A DNA stretch of 64,000 nucleotides from Bolinopsis microptera (taxonomy: Eukaryota > Ctenophora > Tentaculata > Lobata > Bolinopsidae), in the NCBI RefSeq assembly GCF_026151205.1, contig NC_087080.1, positions 14,765,337 through 14,829,336 of the forward strand. Reading direction: 5' to 3'. This document shows, piece after piece, positions 10,321 to 20,150 of the stretch. Numbering within the stretch: position 1 is the stretch's first letter; every line of letters starts with the position of its first letter. Below the pieces are notes generated by a model. It was not told the DNA's origin. It ran no database searches and saw only the letters and a list, made by a program, of their open reading frames with translations. Made by a program: the position numbers and the translations under genes.

Positions 10321-13300
10321 TTAGTGTTGAATAGGATGAATATTCAGCTTCCCAGTCTGAATAACAGCCAGTAAATTTTCCACTGGATCTTTATTCTTTG
10401 GACTTTTGGTAAGACAGTCAGCTAGTTGCTGAGGATCAGGAATCCATACAACCTTGTTTATCTCCTCATCGTCTATAATCTTTCTGAGATATGCAACTTG
10501 TACTCTCATCTTTAAGTCAACAGATGGATTAGTAGAGTAGATGTTCTCTTTTACAGATAAATTGTCAGTTAAACCAATGATAGGAACAGTGTCTTTTGTC
10601 TTATTTTGAGATAGACATAGAGCGGTGATGATAGTCTCTCGTATCAGATAAGCTTCATCCAAACATTCACCAAGAGCCATGGCTTCTGCATAACTGATGG
10701 TCTTGGTAACTTTTTTGATCTTTCTTGAGCACCATGATAAAATTCCTGCACTGTCTCCACTAACGAGAAATATAGCGTGCCCGCGTGCACTTGATGTCCT
10801 ACCAGGGAGCATATTAAGCGAAGCATCAGCATAAGCATAGATCTTTAATTGAGAGATGTCTTTAGACAAGGATGGAAGCATTATGGTTACCGTTTGCTTC
10901 TTTAATTTCTTGACAATAGCATTTAGATTTATTAAATCAGAAACTCTAGGCTTTGCTGCTTTCATACTGCTTTCGAGGACTTTGTAGCGTAGGTCAGGGC
11001 GGCTTTGAGATGTTATCCACTGAAGCTTGCCTAGTAGTTGTTGAAACTCAGTCTTCTCAAGATCGCTCAGTTCATAATCAGGTTGGTTTCTCCTTCCTGA
11101 GCTTATACTTACAGGGCTAATTTTAGTTTCTTGGTAATCTATTTGATCAATAGTCACGGTATTATTAGATACATCAGATTGTTTTATGTTCCAACCAACA
11201 TAGGTGAAGTCACCGTACTCCTCTGTTCCAATCTGAAACTTCTCTTTCAATCTCCTTAAAACTTTTTCATGGAAGTCCTTATTTCCCGCCGCTAAGAAAT
11301 CGTCCACATGCACATTTAGGAAACCCGAGAATTCTTCATTGGGTTGGTACACAAAAACTGACTTGTCAAGTGGCATCTGAACACAACCATAAAGAATAAG
11401 CTCTTCTTTCACCGTCATATACCATGCCCTGGCAGCATCATTCAGGCCATATACAGGCTTCTTGAGTCTCCAAACCATGTTGTTATCAGTTCTCTTCTCC
11501 TTTGGGGGTTTAACCAATATCAACCTATCCAAAGGCTTGGACTGCAAAAAGGCAGCACGTACGTCAATGCACAATAGCTTGTACTCAAACATGTTAGCTA
11601 GCATGATGAATGTTCTTGTGACACATTTACCAGCTGTAGGTGAGTCAGCTACCTGAGGATTGGACTCCTGGAATCCTCTTATCACAAGGCGAGCTTTGGT
11701 GCATAAACCCTCTGGTTTCTCCTTTTGATTTATAACCCAACGACATGATAACACTTCTTGATTCGGAAATTTTCTTTTATCAACTTCTTCGTAGACGTCG
11801 AACTTCTGCCATTGTTGCATTTCCTTTTCCATTGCAATTTCTTCTTCGTTGGATGATGGTCTAGCTATGTTTAACCAAATCTTTTCGTCTCCAATTGCAT
11901 CAGCAAATAATCCTGCATCATCATTTTTAGCAGGCATCTCTTTGGTTCGTAACCATTCGACCAATTCTAGGTCAACAATGAAGCGTTCACCTGAATTGTT
12001 GACAACTTTCCATCGTTCACCTGCCAGTCCTTCTTTTTCAATTAGGCTGCATGACACCCATGTGTTGAATTCAATGTTCTTAATGTAAATGACATCTCCT
12101 TTTGTCATTTGAGTCGATGAGCGTGATCTAAGTCTGGAAGATATTCCATTGTCCTTTTCCTCATCTATGGAATCCTCAGCATCAAAGAATTCCTCTGTGT
12201 TGACTGGTTCCTCGACTGTTGCTTCTATCTCCATAGACTCAGGCTGTATTTCTGGTGTCTCATTTTGCACATTTTCTTTCTCTGCGTCAACTTCGATGTT
12301 GTTATGCTCTGTGCTTGCAGTGTCTTCTGTTGCCTGTTCTAATGGAGGAATGACTTGTCTAGGTTCATCATCATCAGAATCACTGTCGGTGTTATCAGGG
12401 ATTGTCTGTTTTTCAGGACTCTTATTAGTCTGTTCAATTTCTTCTGCTTGTGTCTGATCTGGTGAGTTCATCTGTTTTTCAGCAGTTTGCTTTAAGATTA
12501 GCTTACAAGGATGGACTTTTATTAAGGTTCTGGCTCCTGTTTTGACCAATACCTGCACTCCATCTTGTCCCAGTACTTTTCCTGGTCCTTGCCATTGTTT
12601 TAAGTCTCTCTTCTTGTAATATACAATATCCCCACTGAAGAACCTTTGGTGTGTTCCAGCATAAACTCGTCCTCTCATAGCACGAGCCACTCTTTCTGCA
12701 TTCTCTGCTTTGATGTAAGCTTCTCTAGACATTCTCAAGCTGTTTAGGTGATTTGCAACAGTTTGACTGGATGTGTACGATGACATTGCTGGTAATTTAT
12801 TGGTACTATTTCCTGGAATGTTTGGATTCTTCCCAAAGACTAACTGGTACGGTGAGAAACCTAGTACGCTAATAAGAGAATTCTTAGCGTGTATAGCCCA
12901 CATAAGAGCAATTTCAATCTTGCATTTAACATCCTCCATTACCTTTTGAGTCATGTGACCAATCAAGTCATTGTGACGTTCGCAAATACCGTTCTGGAAT
13001 GGTGCTTCTGAAGCAGTGTCTTTGTGTAGTATGTTGAAAGCTGCAAACATTGACTGCCATTTGTCATTGACAAATTCTCCGCCGTTGTCTGTAAGAATCT
13101 TTTCCGGTGGCCCGAATACTGAAATCCAGCATTCAAAAAGTTTCTCCATCACCTCATCTGAGTCTTTGCTCATCAGGACGTGTGCAGATGAGAAACGGGT
13201 TACATAGTCACAGCAATGAAGGATCCACGTTCCATTTATCTTCTTAAGATCCATGGTTACTAATTCATTGAATTGGTATGCAAGAGGTAAGGCAACTGTG

Positions 13301-14895
13301 GGTCTTGGATGAGCACGTTTATGTTTAAGGCAGTAGTCACAAGAGGTATCTAAAACTATCAGCTCTCTCTCAACTTCTTTATTGGACATATCTGCATTCT
13401 TCAGAAGTTTAATTACTCTCCCTGAACCTGCATGTGCAAAGCGCTTATGAAGTTTAAGGGCTTTCTTCTTAGCTTCAAGTAGGCCTGTATGATCTTCATT
13501 GGCAATCATAATCTCACAAGTGACATTGTTGACATAGGATGGGTCTCTCTCTTTTGCTAGTGGTAAGGCATAATGTCCTGTACTTGTTGTTGTTAAGGAG
13601 AATGAATTACCATCAATCTTAGCTTCATCGGTCTCAAAATCAATATTCATTCCTAAAGCTTTCATAGTCTGTAGTGATATGAGGAGGGGAATATCCGTGG
13701 CTACCACATCTACCTCTAATCTGATGTCACGTTTGCAAATTGTCACTGGGATAAGAACTCTCTTTGATGCTCTCATAGTGCCGACCCCAAACCTGAACAT
13801 GGTGTCGGAAGGGTATTCAGTCACTTGTTCTCTAACCTTTTCAGGGAGTGAGTCTAGGTAAATAGTGTACCATTCTGTGCCACATACAGTACGACTGGCT
13901 CCGCAATCAAGAACTGCTTGATTGATTGTTTCGTCAACTAAAAGTATAGTCTCAATCTCGCTTCCAATATTAGATTGGAAGAATATAGGTATCCCACTTA
14001 CATCAGATGAGCTCTGTTGGCTCTCATAAAACTGATCATCATAGCTAGCTTCTTCAGAACATAAATAATTATTATAGCCTCTGCTATTGTTGTTGGATCT
14101 GCTATTGTTGGATCTGCTATTATTGTTGGATCTGTTGTTGGATCCAGTCATTCTTTGCCGCAATTCACGTACATGAGGGCAGTCTCTAATCATATGGTTC
14201 ATGTCACCACATCCATAACACTCACGGCTGTAGGTCGTGTTTCTTTGATCTCTGTTAAATGGGGGTCTTTGATTTCTTCTGTCTCTGTTGTACAGTACCT
14301 CCTCTTCTTCTTGATGACTCCCATAGAAGTTTATCTCTTGCTCCTCTTTGACAACGGGTCTAATCTGAATCTTGGAAGAGTCAGACGTGATTAAGGGGGT
14401 GTTAACATGTGGATCAGTTAATCGCAACAGTGCTTTTTTGGAGTCACTCATAGTTTTATTAGTACATGTTGCATTAGCGATGCGCTTGTCACTTTCACTG
14501 AGCTGTGCTCCTTCAATAATTAGATATGAAAGAATTAAATCTGGAATTTCAAGTCCACCAGTTTTCAGTTTAGCAACCTTGCTTTCGTAAAAGTGAATAT
14601 ACTCTTTCATAGTTTGATCTTTACTGCGTTTAAATCGGTAAAATTGATCAAATTGGTCCATAAGATCATTGTCGCTTTCATAAATACAATCCAATTTTTT
14701 AATGATTACAGCTACGCTAGTGTCTGCTTCATCAATTAGTAAATCTGACGCCTTGTCAGCCATGTTCATGATAAGTAAGACACCCTGTTTCTTAGTGTCA
14801 TCCTCTTCACAAACTGTCGCCCACATGGTGACTAGCTTCTTCCATTTGCTGTACTCACTGGCCTTCCCACTGAAGGATGGAACTTTGTTCTTCAT
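10321..14895 (-). CDS. Copia gag-pol polyprotein
   Basis: A 1524-residue ORF with no stop or frameshift. Domains in order: Copia gag (about 1-200), Asn/Arg/Ser-rich linker with a CCHC zinc knuckle CYGCGDMNHMIRDCPH (about 225-240), aspartic protease around LDCGASRTVCG (about 330), GAG-pre-integrase HxxxH...CxxC (HKRFAH ... CDYCLKH, about 485-522), integrase core with the D,D,E residues in CDYVTRF, LTDNGGEF and ICERHN (about 560-640), an acidic linker rich in Glu/Asp/Thr (about 800-930), reverse transcriptase from SCRWVINQKE (about 1047) with VHVDDFLAAG (about 1195), and RNase H starting YAYADASL (about 1350). The order integrase before RT defines Copia. The protease site has Cys where Ser/Thr is usual. 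Gag and pol are in one frame, as in classic Copia. Start: first ATG, 35 nt after the LTR. Confidence 0.95.
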   Translation of the reverse strand: MKNKVPSFSGKASEYSKWKKLVTMWATVCEEDDTKKQGVLLIMNMADKASDLLIDEADTSVAVIIKKLDCIYESDNDLMDQFDQFYRFKRSKDQTMKEYIHFYESKVAKLKTGGLEIPDLILSYLIIEGAQLSESDKRIANATCTNKTMSDSKKALLRLTDPHVNTPLITSDSSKIQIRPVVKEEQEINFYGSHQEEEEVLYNRDRRNQRPPFNRDQRNTTYSRECYGCGDMNHMIRDCPHVRELRQRMTGSNNRSNNNSRSNNSRSNNNSRGYNNYLCSEEASYDDQFYESQQSSSDVSGIPIFFQSNIGSEIETILLVDETINQAVLDCGASRTVCGTEWYTIYLDSLPEKVREQVTEYPSDTMFRFGVGTMRASKRVLIPVTICKRDIRLEVDVVATDIPLLISLQTMKALGMNIDFETDEAKIDGNSFSLTTTSTGHYALPLAKERDPSYVNNVTCEIMIANEDHTGLLEAKKKALKLHKRFAHAGSGRVIKLLKNADMSNKEVERELIVLDTSCDYCLKHKRAHPRPTVALPLAYQFNELVTMDLKKINGTWILHCCDYVTRFSSAHVLMSKDSDEVMEKLFECWISVFGPPEKILTDNGGEFVNDKWQSMFAAFNILHKDTASEAPFQNGICERHNDLIGHMTQKVMEDVKCKIEIALMWAIHAKNSLISVLGFSPYQLVFGKNPNIPGNSTNKLPAMSSYTSSQTVANHLNSLRMSREAYIKAENAERVARAMRGRVYAGTHQRFFSGDIVYYKKRDLKQWQGPGKVLGQDGVQVLVKTGARTLIKVHPCKLILKQTAEKQMNSPDQTQAEEIEQTNKSPEKQTIPDNTDSDSDDDEPRQVIPPLEQATEDTASTEHNNIEVDAEKENVQNETPEIQPESMEIEATVEEPVNTEEFFDAEDSIDEEKDNGISSRLRSRSSTQMTKGDVIYIKNIEFNTWVSCSLIEKEGLAGERWKVVNNSGERFIVDLELVEWLRTKEMPAKNDDAGLFADAIGDEKIWLNIARPSSNEEEIAMEKEMQQWQKFDVYEEVDKRKFPNQEVLSCRWVINQKEKPEGLCTKARLVIRGFQESNPQVADSPTAGKCVTRTFIMLANMFEYKLLCIDVRAAFLQSKPLDRLILVKPPKEKRTDNNMVWRLKKPVYGLNDAARAWYMTVKEELILYGCVQMPLDKSVFVYQPNEEFSGFLNVHVDDFLAAGNKDFHEKVLRRLKEKFQIGTEEYGDFTYVGWNIKQSDVSNNTVTIDQIDYQETKISPVSISSGRRNQPDYELSDLEKTEFQQLLGKLQWITSQSRPDLRYKVLESSMKAAKPRVSDLINLNAIVKKLKKQTVTIMLPSLSKDISQLKIYAYADASLNMLPGRTSSARGHAIFLVSGDSAGILSWCSRKIKKVTKTISYAEAMALGECLDEAYLIRETIITALCLSQNKTKDTVPIIGLTDNLSVKENIYSTNPSVDLKMRVQVAYLRKIIDDEEINKVVWIPDPQQLADCLTKSPKNKDPVENLLAVIQTGKLNIHPIQH

Positions 14896-14909
14896 CGTTG
14901 AGTGTAGTC

Positions 14910-14929
14910 TGCTGTCTTGCTGCTACCAA
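14910..14929 (-). other. Copia primer-binding site
   Basis: Immediately next to the 5' LTR on the element's strand the sequence is TTGGTAGCAGCAAG..., resembling complements of tRNA 3' ends such as initiator Met (TGGTAGCAG-type). The exact priming tRNA cannot be named. Confidence 0.6.
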
Positions 14930-15238
14930 TGTTTGTAGGTAATAAGCAATGAAACCCAGTAATCGTATAACCAAGCTGAAATGATCTATATCAATGTATA
15001 GTAAATAATACCTTTAGTCAATCTGAATAACTCACAATACTTCTATAAAGAGTAAAAGGGATAAACCCATAAACACTTGACGGAGAGAAAGTAACTCACC
15101 AAGAAAGCTCCGTCAAGGATCGTAAGCTCTAGTAGGTCTCTAGAGTCTGTCATATAAAACAACCATGCTTAAGGAAAACATGGGGTTACATAAAGATATA
15201 TCCTAATATAGGAAATCTAGAGAAAAGGATATATGACA
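14930..15238 (-). repeat. Copia 5' LTR
   Basis: 309 bp, the partner of 9412-9720. A TATA-like TTTTATATGA is seen on the element's strand within the LTR, a plausible promoter. It carries the same 10-bp hairpin as the other LTR. Confidence 0.95.
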
Positions 15239-15243
15239 TAAGT

Positions 15244-15310
15244 AACTTCTAATTCTTTTAAATCTGAGGCATATTATATAATTGATGTATCGAAAAGATA
15301 TTCCCTTTTT
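15244..15310 (+). other. displaced 3' end of the LINE
   Basis: The 67 bp between the Copia target duplication and the right inverted repeat. Removing Copia and one TAAGT joins it directly to the LINE stop codon at 9407-9409. No poly(A) tail or simple tail is evident. Confidence 0.6.
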
Positions 15311-16150
15311 TACCACCTTACCATTCTGATTGATTTTGCACATGACTGACATGTTTTAACTGGAGAAGGGGTTCCCACAGTGGTAGTTTTATAAACCACT
15401 TTTAATTTATTGACCTATTATACTTAGTGGTAGTTTTATAGACCACATTTAATTTATTAACTTATCATACTTAGTATTTATTTTTGGTGACTGTATCACC
15501 CAGTTTTAACATTTGATAATTGTACAGTTTATTGACGACACATTGACTGAATGTTATTTTATATTCTAATTTATATTCTAGATATTTTATTTATTTTACA
15601 ACAGACGACAACTTCCTGTTTTTTCTTCTATATTAGTTACTCATATCTCTTGTACAGACTTTTTTACAAGGACATTGACAAATGATACTCACATTAGGCA
15701 TTCATTATTGCATCTAAATTATTTCACTTGCATTAGGCTTAGAAATTTATTCTCTGGTCAACAGATTTCAAATGTTTAATTAATTTGTAGTATGACAGTA
15801 AGGTACATAAGAAGTTATTTAATTTTGCTTGGGCTATTATATTGACTAGGTATTGAGGTTTAATGATGATATGGAATTTGAATTCTATATAAATTTACAC
15901 TATGTGGTTGGGGCATTTTGCATAGTAAATATGGTTACTACTCATATATATCATATTATTTGATTGGTATTCGATTTCTGATTATTTCTTAGGAATATGA
16001 TTATTATATCTCAATTTGGCTTTAGGTAGGGTGCCCCGCTAAAAGAACTGGATTCTTCCAGGAAGCATCCCGTGCACAGACCTTGGTCTACATATATATT
16101 AAATTATTAACCATTCATTCTGTATGTGCACGAAAATTTATTTCAATCAA
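15311..16150 (-). repeat. 840-bp inverted repeat, right arm
   Basis: Reverse complement of 4279-5118, same length and the same ends. Beyond it, 40 bp further out, CCTGTCAAAAGA (16191-16202) mirrors TCTTTTGACAGG at 4226-4237, 41 bp outside the left arm, although the sequences in between differ. Confidence 0.9.
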
Positions 16151-16325
16151 TATAAATAGCTACATAGTGATTAAATGATAAGGCCAGGGTCCTGTCAAAA
16201 GATAGTGTACAGTCTCCACGTTTCACTACATTGATGTGCGATCGATGTCAATCAGAGATGCACTGAGATCTTTCGACAATGATGAAATGAGTATATTTAC
16301 ATTTCCAATTACATTATATCCCAGA

Positions 16326-16450
16326 TCAATGAAACAAGAAATTTCAATGAAACAAGAAATTTAATTTTAGCACATTTTTACAGAATAAAAAGATGTAAAA
16401 CAATTCATAAAATATAATGCCCATTTGGTGTATGACTTTTTGTCCTTGAC
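16326..16450 (+). repeat. direct repeat outside the inverted repeats, right copy
   Basis: Diverged direct copy of 4106-4210, preceded by an extra tandem CAATGAAACAAGAAATTT. It lies about 175 bp outside the right arm. Confidence 0.5.
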
Positions 16451-16974
16451 TGCTAGTTTGGTTTTGGAAGGACAGGTAACTAACGGGGCAAGGAATGCGC
16501 GTGCCTGGAAGCTTTTGCACACACCGAAACGCTAGTTCAGTTAAGTTTATAGAGACAAGGCTCAGATTAGGACTAGAAGAAAAATTGTAAGCAGACATTA
16601 GGGGTTCTGTTTATAGTTGTTATTATAGGTTGCAGTCTTGTTGTGACAAAAAGTCTACACTAAAACATTCTTTGGTTTATATTGTGTAGTTCAAGGATAT
16701 AAAATGCAGCTTCAAGCTTTCAAGGTGGATATTGGAGAGCTGGCGAAAGATTATGGCCTTTGTATCAATGGTTATAATAAGCTATAAATATCTTAAACTA
16801 TACAGTGCTAATTAAAATTTCTTTAAACTTCATTCTCAAATTAGATTTTTAAAATTCAAAAGTAAATATACAATAATTTTATTAAAACTTTCTCACACAT
16901 ACTTTACTCACAGGACAAGACTTGGAAAACAGTAGCCTAGGGTAATTTTAATTGAGATGTGTGTGACCAGCCAG
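16451..16974. other. AT-rich spacer
   Basis: No ORF with recognisable similarity. Its 3' half is probably the 3' untranslated part of the adjacent minus-strand LINE remnant. Confidence 0.3.
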
Positions 16975-17871
16975 TTATAATGTTTGGGAAATAAGATTTG
17001 CGCAGTCAAAATCTTTGACAGTCCAATCAAGCAGGGCGTGATTATGTTGATTCGTTAATAGCGCACGTTTTAGCTTACCTCGCAAGCACATTACACTAGT
17101 AGTAAAGTCAGTAATTCTGAATTTTGGGGTTAAAATGTTAAAAATTTTGGTTGATCTAGTGTTGTGATTGTCAGGTGGGTCTGCCTGACAGATTAGAAGG
17201 CAGGGTTTCCTAGAGGAACACGTGTAACCTTCATGTAAGGATATTGGAGCACGGAATTTCATTATCTTGTAGAGCTCGAGGTAACTGTGGTATGTATAGA
17301 GATTTTGTATAGCTAGAATATTATTATGCTTAAATATCGGTTTGGTGTGCTCTTTTATGAAAAATTTTTGGTCAAGTTTCTGGTGACCTATAGGCCTAGT
17401 ACGTGCACAAGTCTTAAACTTATCAAGGTACGCCAGCCTGTCACCAAATAGTACTCTGAGACAGTACTTCTGAGCAGTAAATAATGAGCTTATACGTTGT
17501 TTCGCTGCCCCACCCCATACAGATATACAGTAGGAAAGATGTGATTCGAACAGAGTACAATATAATTGTTGGTGTAGAAATTCTGGAAGGGAGCAGCGAA
17601 GTCTACATAAAGTGGATGTGGAATGATTTAGAGTTCGCTTAAGTGCTTTGATGAGATCTTCCCATGATAGGTTCTCGTCAATTATAACACCCAGAAATTT
17701 TGCGGATGAAACCTTTTTGATTGGAAAGTTGTCTATAGTTAATACAACTTCAGGGTGTGATAAAGTCTCTAACTTAGAACCTGCCATGGTGGGTTTGAAG
17801 TGTATGTAGCAGCACTTAGACATGTTTATATGTAACTTATTCGCTCTCATATAAGACTTTAATGATGACAA
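16975..17871 (-). pseudogene. LINE reverse transcriptase C-terminal remnant
   Basis: An ORF of about 298 codons covering the end of the palm, thumb and C-terminal region of a jockey-like LINE RT: LHINMSKCCYIHFKP, SAKFLGVIIDENLSWEDLI, LYCTLFESHLSYCISVWGG, LFTAQKYCLRVLFG, then a tail ending near TVKDFDCANL. The catalytic FADD motif and everything before it are absent. The frame runs on upstream without an ATG (TTG at 17869-17871), so it is a 5'-truncated copy. It differs from the LINE at 8-9.4 kb. Confidence 0.8.
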
Positions 17872-17947
17872 GATGAAGTTATAACTTCGTTGCCTCGCAT
17901 GTGACCATGCTTTGCTCCGAAGAAGTTTCTTCTATATAAATGTTACT

Positions 17948-18030
17948 CAGCCTGTCATTCCGCCAAATCTTTATTCTTCTTTATTTATTATGTTTATGAA
18001 CATAATAGCCTGGGGTCCCCAGGTATTATA
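17948..18030 (+). repeat. repeat end with CCTGGGGTCCCCAGG palindrome, copy 1
   Basis: CAGCCTGTCATTCCGCC followed by CTTTATT, ACATAATAGCCTGGGGTC and CCCAGGTATTATAA. Related sequence stands at 19605-19640 (inverted), 22580-22700 (direct) and 21715-21745 (inverted, the CCGCC part only). It looks like the end of a dispersed repeat family. Confidence 0.5.
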
Positions 18031-18540
18031 AATGCTTTCAAATACAATTAAAGAATTTAAGCTTTCGGGCTGGACATAATCAATCGACGGTAATGCAGCA
18101 TCGTTTAGTGTTTTAAAAAAGAGTCCCTTTGAGGTACAATTTTGGAAACATAGTTCACATAGCCATGTGCCTACGCGTACTGCGTGACGCGCGCTGCTGC
18201 AAGCGAGAGGGCTCTGGTTAGAGCAAGAAACATAGTGATGACAGGTAAAATTAGTAAATTCAAAATTTAAAATATTAATTCCATACCATTTTTTTAATCA
18301 ACGCATCATTATCACGTTTCAAGATAAGATGTAAGAATACAATCAGGGGTATCGATCATCATTTTTACGAATGAAAAGTTACTGACTCCAAGTCCAATAC
18401 AAACTTGGCAAAAAGACACAGCTCGATGCGCGGGTCAATAAATTGTAAATAAAAATTCATGATAGCTAAATGATAGCTAAACATTTTGTAATTCACTTGA
18501 AATACTTTTGAAAGAGAGTGACAAGCTAAAAAAAAGCTAT

Positions 18541-18740
18541 TGTTTAATTTCTCCGTAAAGGAGCACAAAAGCGTGAATAGCTTTTGTAGTAGTTCCTCGA
18601 AAATGGTTTAAAAGTTGAACGATGCGATTCCCTGTTCGATTTTGGTTGATCACACGCATCAACTTAGTGGGTATTGAAGAATTAAGCAAGTTACAAAGGT
18701 ATTTCATACGTATCAAATTGGATGGGCTTTCGCAGTGGAA
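18541..18740 (+). repeat. dispersed repeat, copy 1
   Basis: Direct, diverged copy of 22325-22490. Both begin TTTCTCCGTAAA.GAGCACAA..., share AACGATTCCC.GTTC, CAACTTAGTG, AATCAAGCAAGTTA and ATTTCATACGTAT. No coding capacity is visible. Confidence 0.6.
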
Positions 18741-19254
18741 ATACTAAATTGTAAAAATAGCGCTAGTCTTGTGCGAAAAGAATAAATATAAATGGTAATA
18801 TAAAAAGTATTGCATAGTATTTTGTATTTTAAAATTTCAAACATTGTTCAGTTTTTATCGCCATTTCCGCCGCGCGGGTCACGATTAGATTTCGACCGTT
18901 CAAGATTAGATTTCGACCGTTCTGAAGCACGATGCACTACTGTGCCGCGCCGCGCATCCAATAATGCTTCTCACAACCACAAATCTCGTACAATACGGTA
19001 AATCGGCGTAATGTACCGCTGGGTCTTGTCGAGCTGTGAAGGATTGACATCGTGAATCAAGGATACGTAGTGAAAATCTTTTTTGACGAGTTCAGAGTTA
19101 TGAGCAAATAACCATTTTTGTCAGACGCGCGCACGTGACAGGCTTGTAAAACGATATTTGAGCTGTTTATTTTATAGGATTTGAGTTAGTTTTTATTTTA
19201 AAGTAATCGTGAAGATAATATCAAATATCAAATATAAAAATTTGAAGTACTAAT

Positions 19255-19446
19255 TTGTTGTATCACGTTGTGACCCCCACGGTCGTTTTCACTATATCGT
19301 CCTGACGATACAGGGGGAGCCGCGCACTTCGTGCGCGGCGGGTCATACAACGTATGACAACTAATTTATGCACTTTAACTTTTGTAGGTTTATAACCTAC
19401 CAGGACGCGCGCCGAGTTGGACTCGACGACGGTCCTTTGAAACAAA
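19255..19446 (+). repeat. dispersed repeat with GC hairpin, copy 1
   Basis: Begins GTTGTATCACGTTGTGACCC and includes the hairpin GCCGCGCAC-TTC-GTGCGCGGC at 19319-19339. The first part is mirrored at 22230-22330 and the second part (GTAGGTTTATAACCTACCAG to about 19440) is mirrored at 22806-22880, both in inverted orientation. Confidence 0.7.
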
Positions 19447-19660
19447 TATTTAACGAGTATCACCCGTTAATTTAACTTTAAATACTTACCATACAAATCG
19501 AAATCAGCATTTAAATTACAAATGTGCACATTTGAACGGTCGAAATCGGCCCAAAACTTAATCACAAGCTTCATATGAAGTTAACTAGTTTGCTAGTCTA
19601 TTGCTTACCTGGGGACCTCAGGCCATTATATCATATATTAAATATTTATGTTTATAATCA

Positions 19661-20150
19661 TTTTACCAAAACCCATAATCATGGGTAGAGTGGACCGCTG
19701 CCAGTGTCTCTCTTTCCCAAACAAAAGGAAATGATATTAATTTGATTGGCCGTTCTCAAATGCAAAATGATATCGCTCGCTTTTCCCATTCATTCACGGC
19801 TTACGAATTGTAATAATTTTCGATTGATTACATGTCAATCAGATGCTGTAAAAATCTCTTTGGGTTGCGTTCGGGTCGATACCTAGTATTTCGGGGTAAG
19901 GGTGGTAGTTATCACTTATTGCATTAGCTGAAGTTTATTGAATCTTTATTGCCGAGTACAGCTGCCTTTGGGTAGTTATTCTTAATCTATTACAATTGTA
20001 AATGAATGGGAAAAGCGAGCGACCGATTTCATTCTCGGTATCATTTTGCATTTGAGAACGGTCAATCAAATTAATATCATTTCCTTTTGTTTGGGAAAGA
20101 GAGACACTGGCAGCGGTCCACTCTACCCATGATTATGGGTTTTGGTAAAA
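19661..20150. mobile_element. 490-bp palindromic MITE
   Basis: Left arm 19661-19794 and right arm 20001-20150 are reverse complements, starting TTTTACCAAAACCCATAATC at the outer ends. The right arm carries an extra 16-17 bp near 20020-20040. The central 206 bp has no ORF. Long terminal inverted repeats without coding capacity are typical of a MITE. The target duplication is unclear (ATCA lies close to both ends). Confidence 0.8.

Larger units (their letters stand above)
9412..15238 (-). mobile_element. complete Ty1/copia LTR retrotransposon
   Basis: Two 309-bp LTRs with TG...CA ends that read as identical (9412-9720 and 14930-15238), a 5-bp target duplication TAAGT on both sides (9407-9411 and 15239-15243), a primer-binding site directly beside the 5' LTR and one unbroken gag-pol ORF. 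LTR identity and an intact ORF imply a recent insertion, potentially still active. The element is on the minus strand, so its 5' end is at 15238. It interrupts the LINE at 7975-15310, and the target duplication includes that ORF's TAA stop. Confidence 0.95.
4279..16150. mobile_element. 11.9-kb nested element bounded by 840-bp inverted repeats
   Basis: Two inverted repeats of exactly equal length (4279-5118 and 15311-16150) read as identical by eye and begin TTGATTGAAATAAATTTTCG at their outer ends. Between them lie degraded retroelement tails (5.4-7.3 kb), a truncated LINE (from about 7975) and a complete Copia element (9412-15238) inserted in that LINE. No transposase ORF is visible between the repeats, and I found no clear target site duplication outside them. 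It could be a non-autonomous DNA transposon with long terminal inverted repeats that captured other elements, two copies of one 840-bp element in opposite orientation, or a local inverted duplication. The class is therefore left open. Confidence 0.6.

Noticed and set aside
11462-14938. Several plus-strand ORFs of 60-102 codons
   Set aside because: Shadows of the Copia gag-pol ORF on the other strand.
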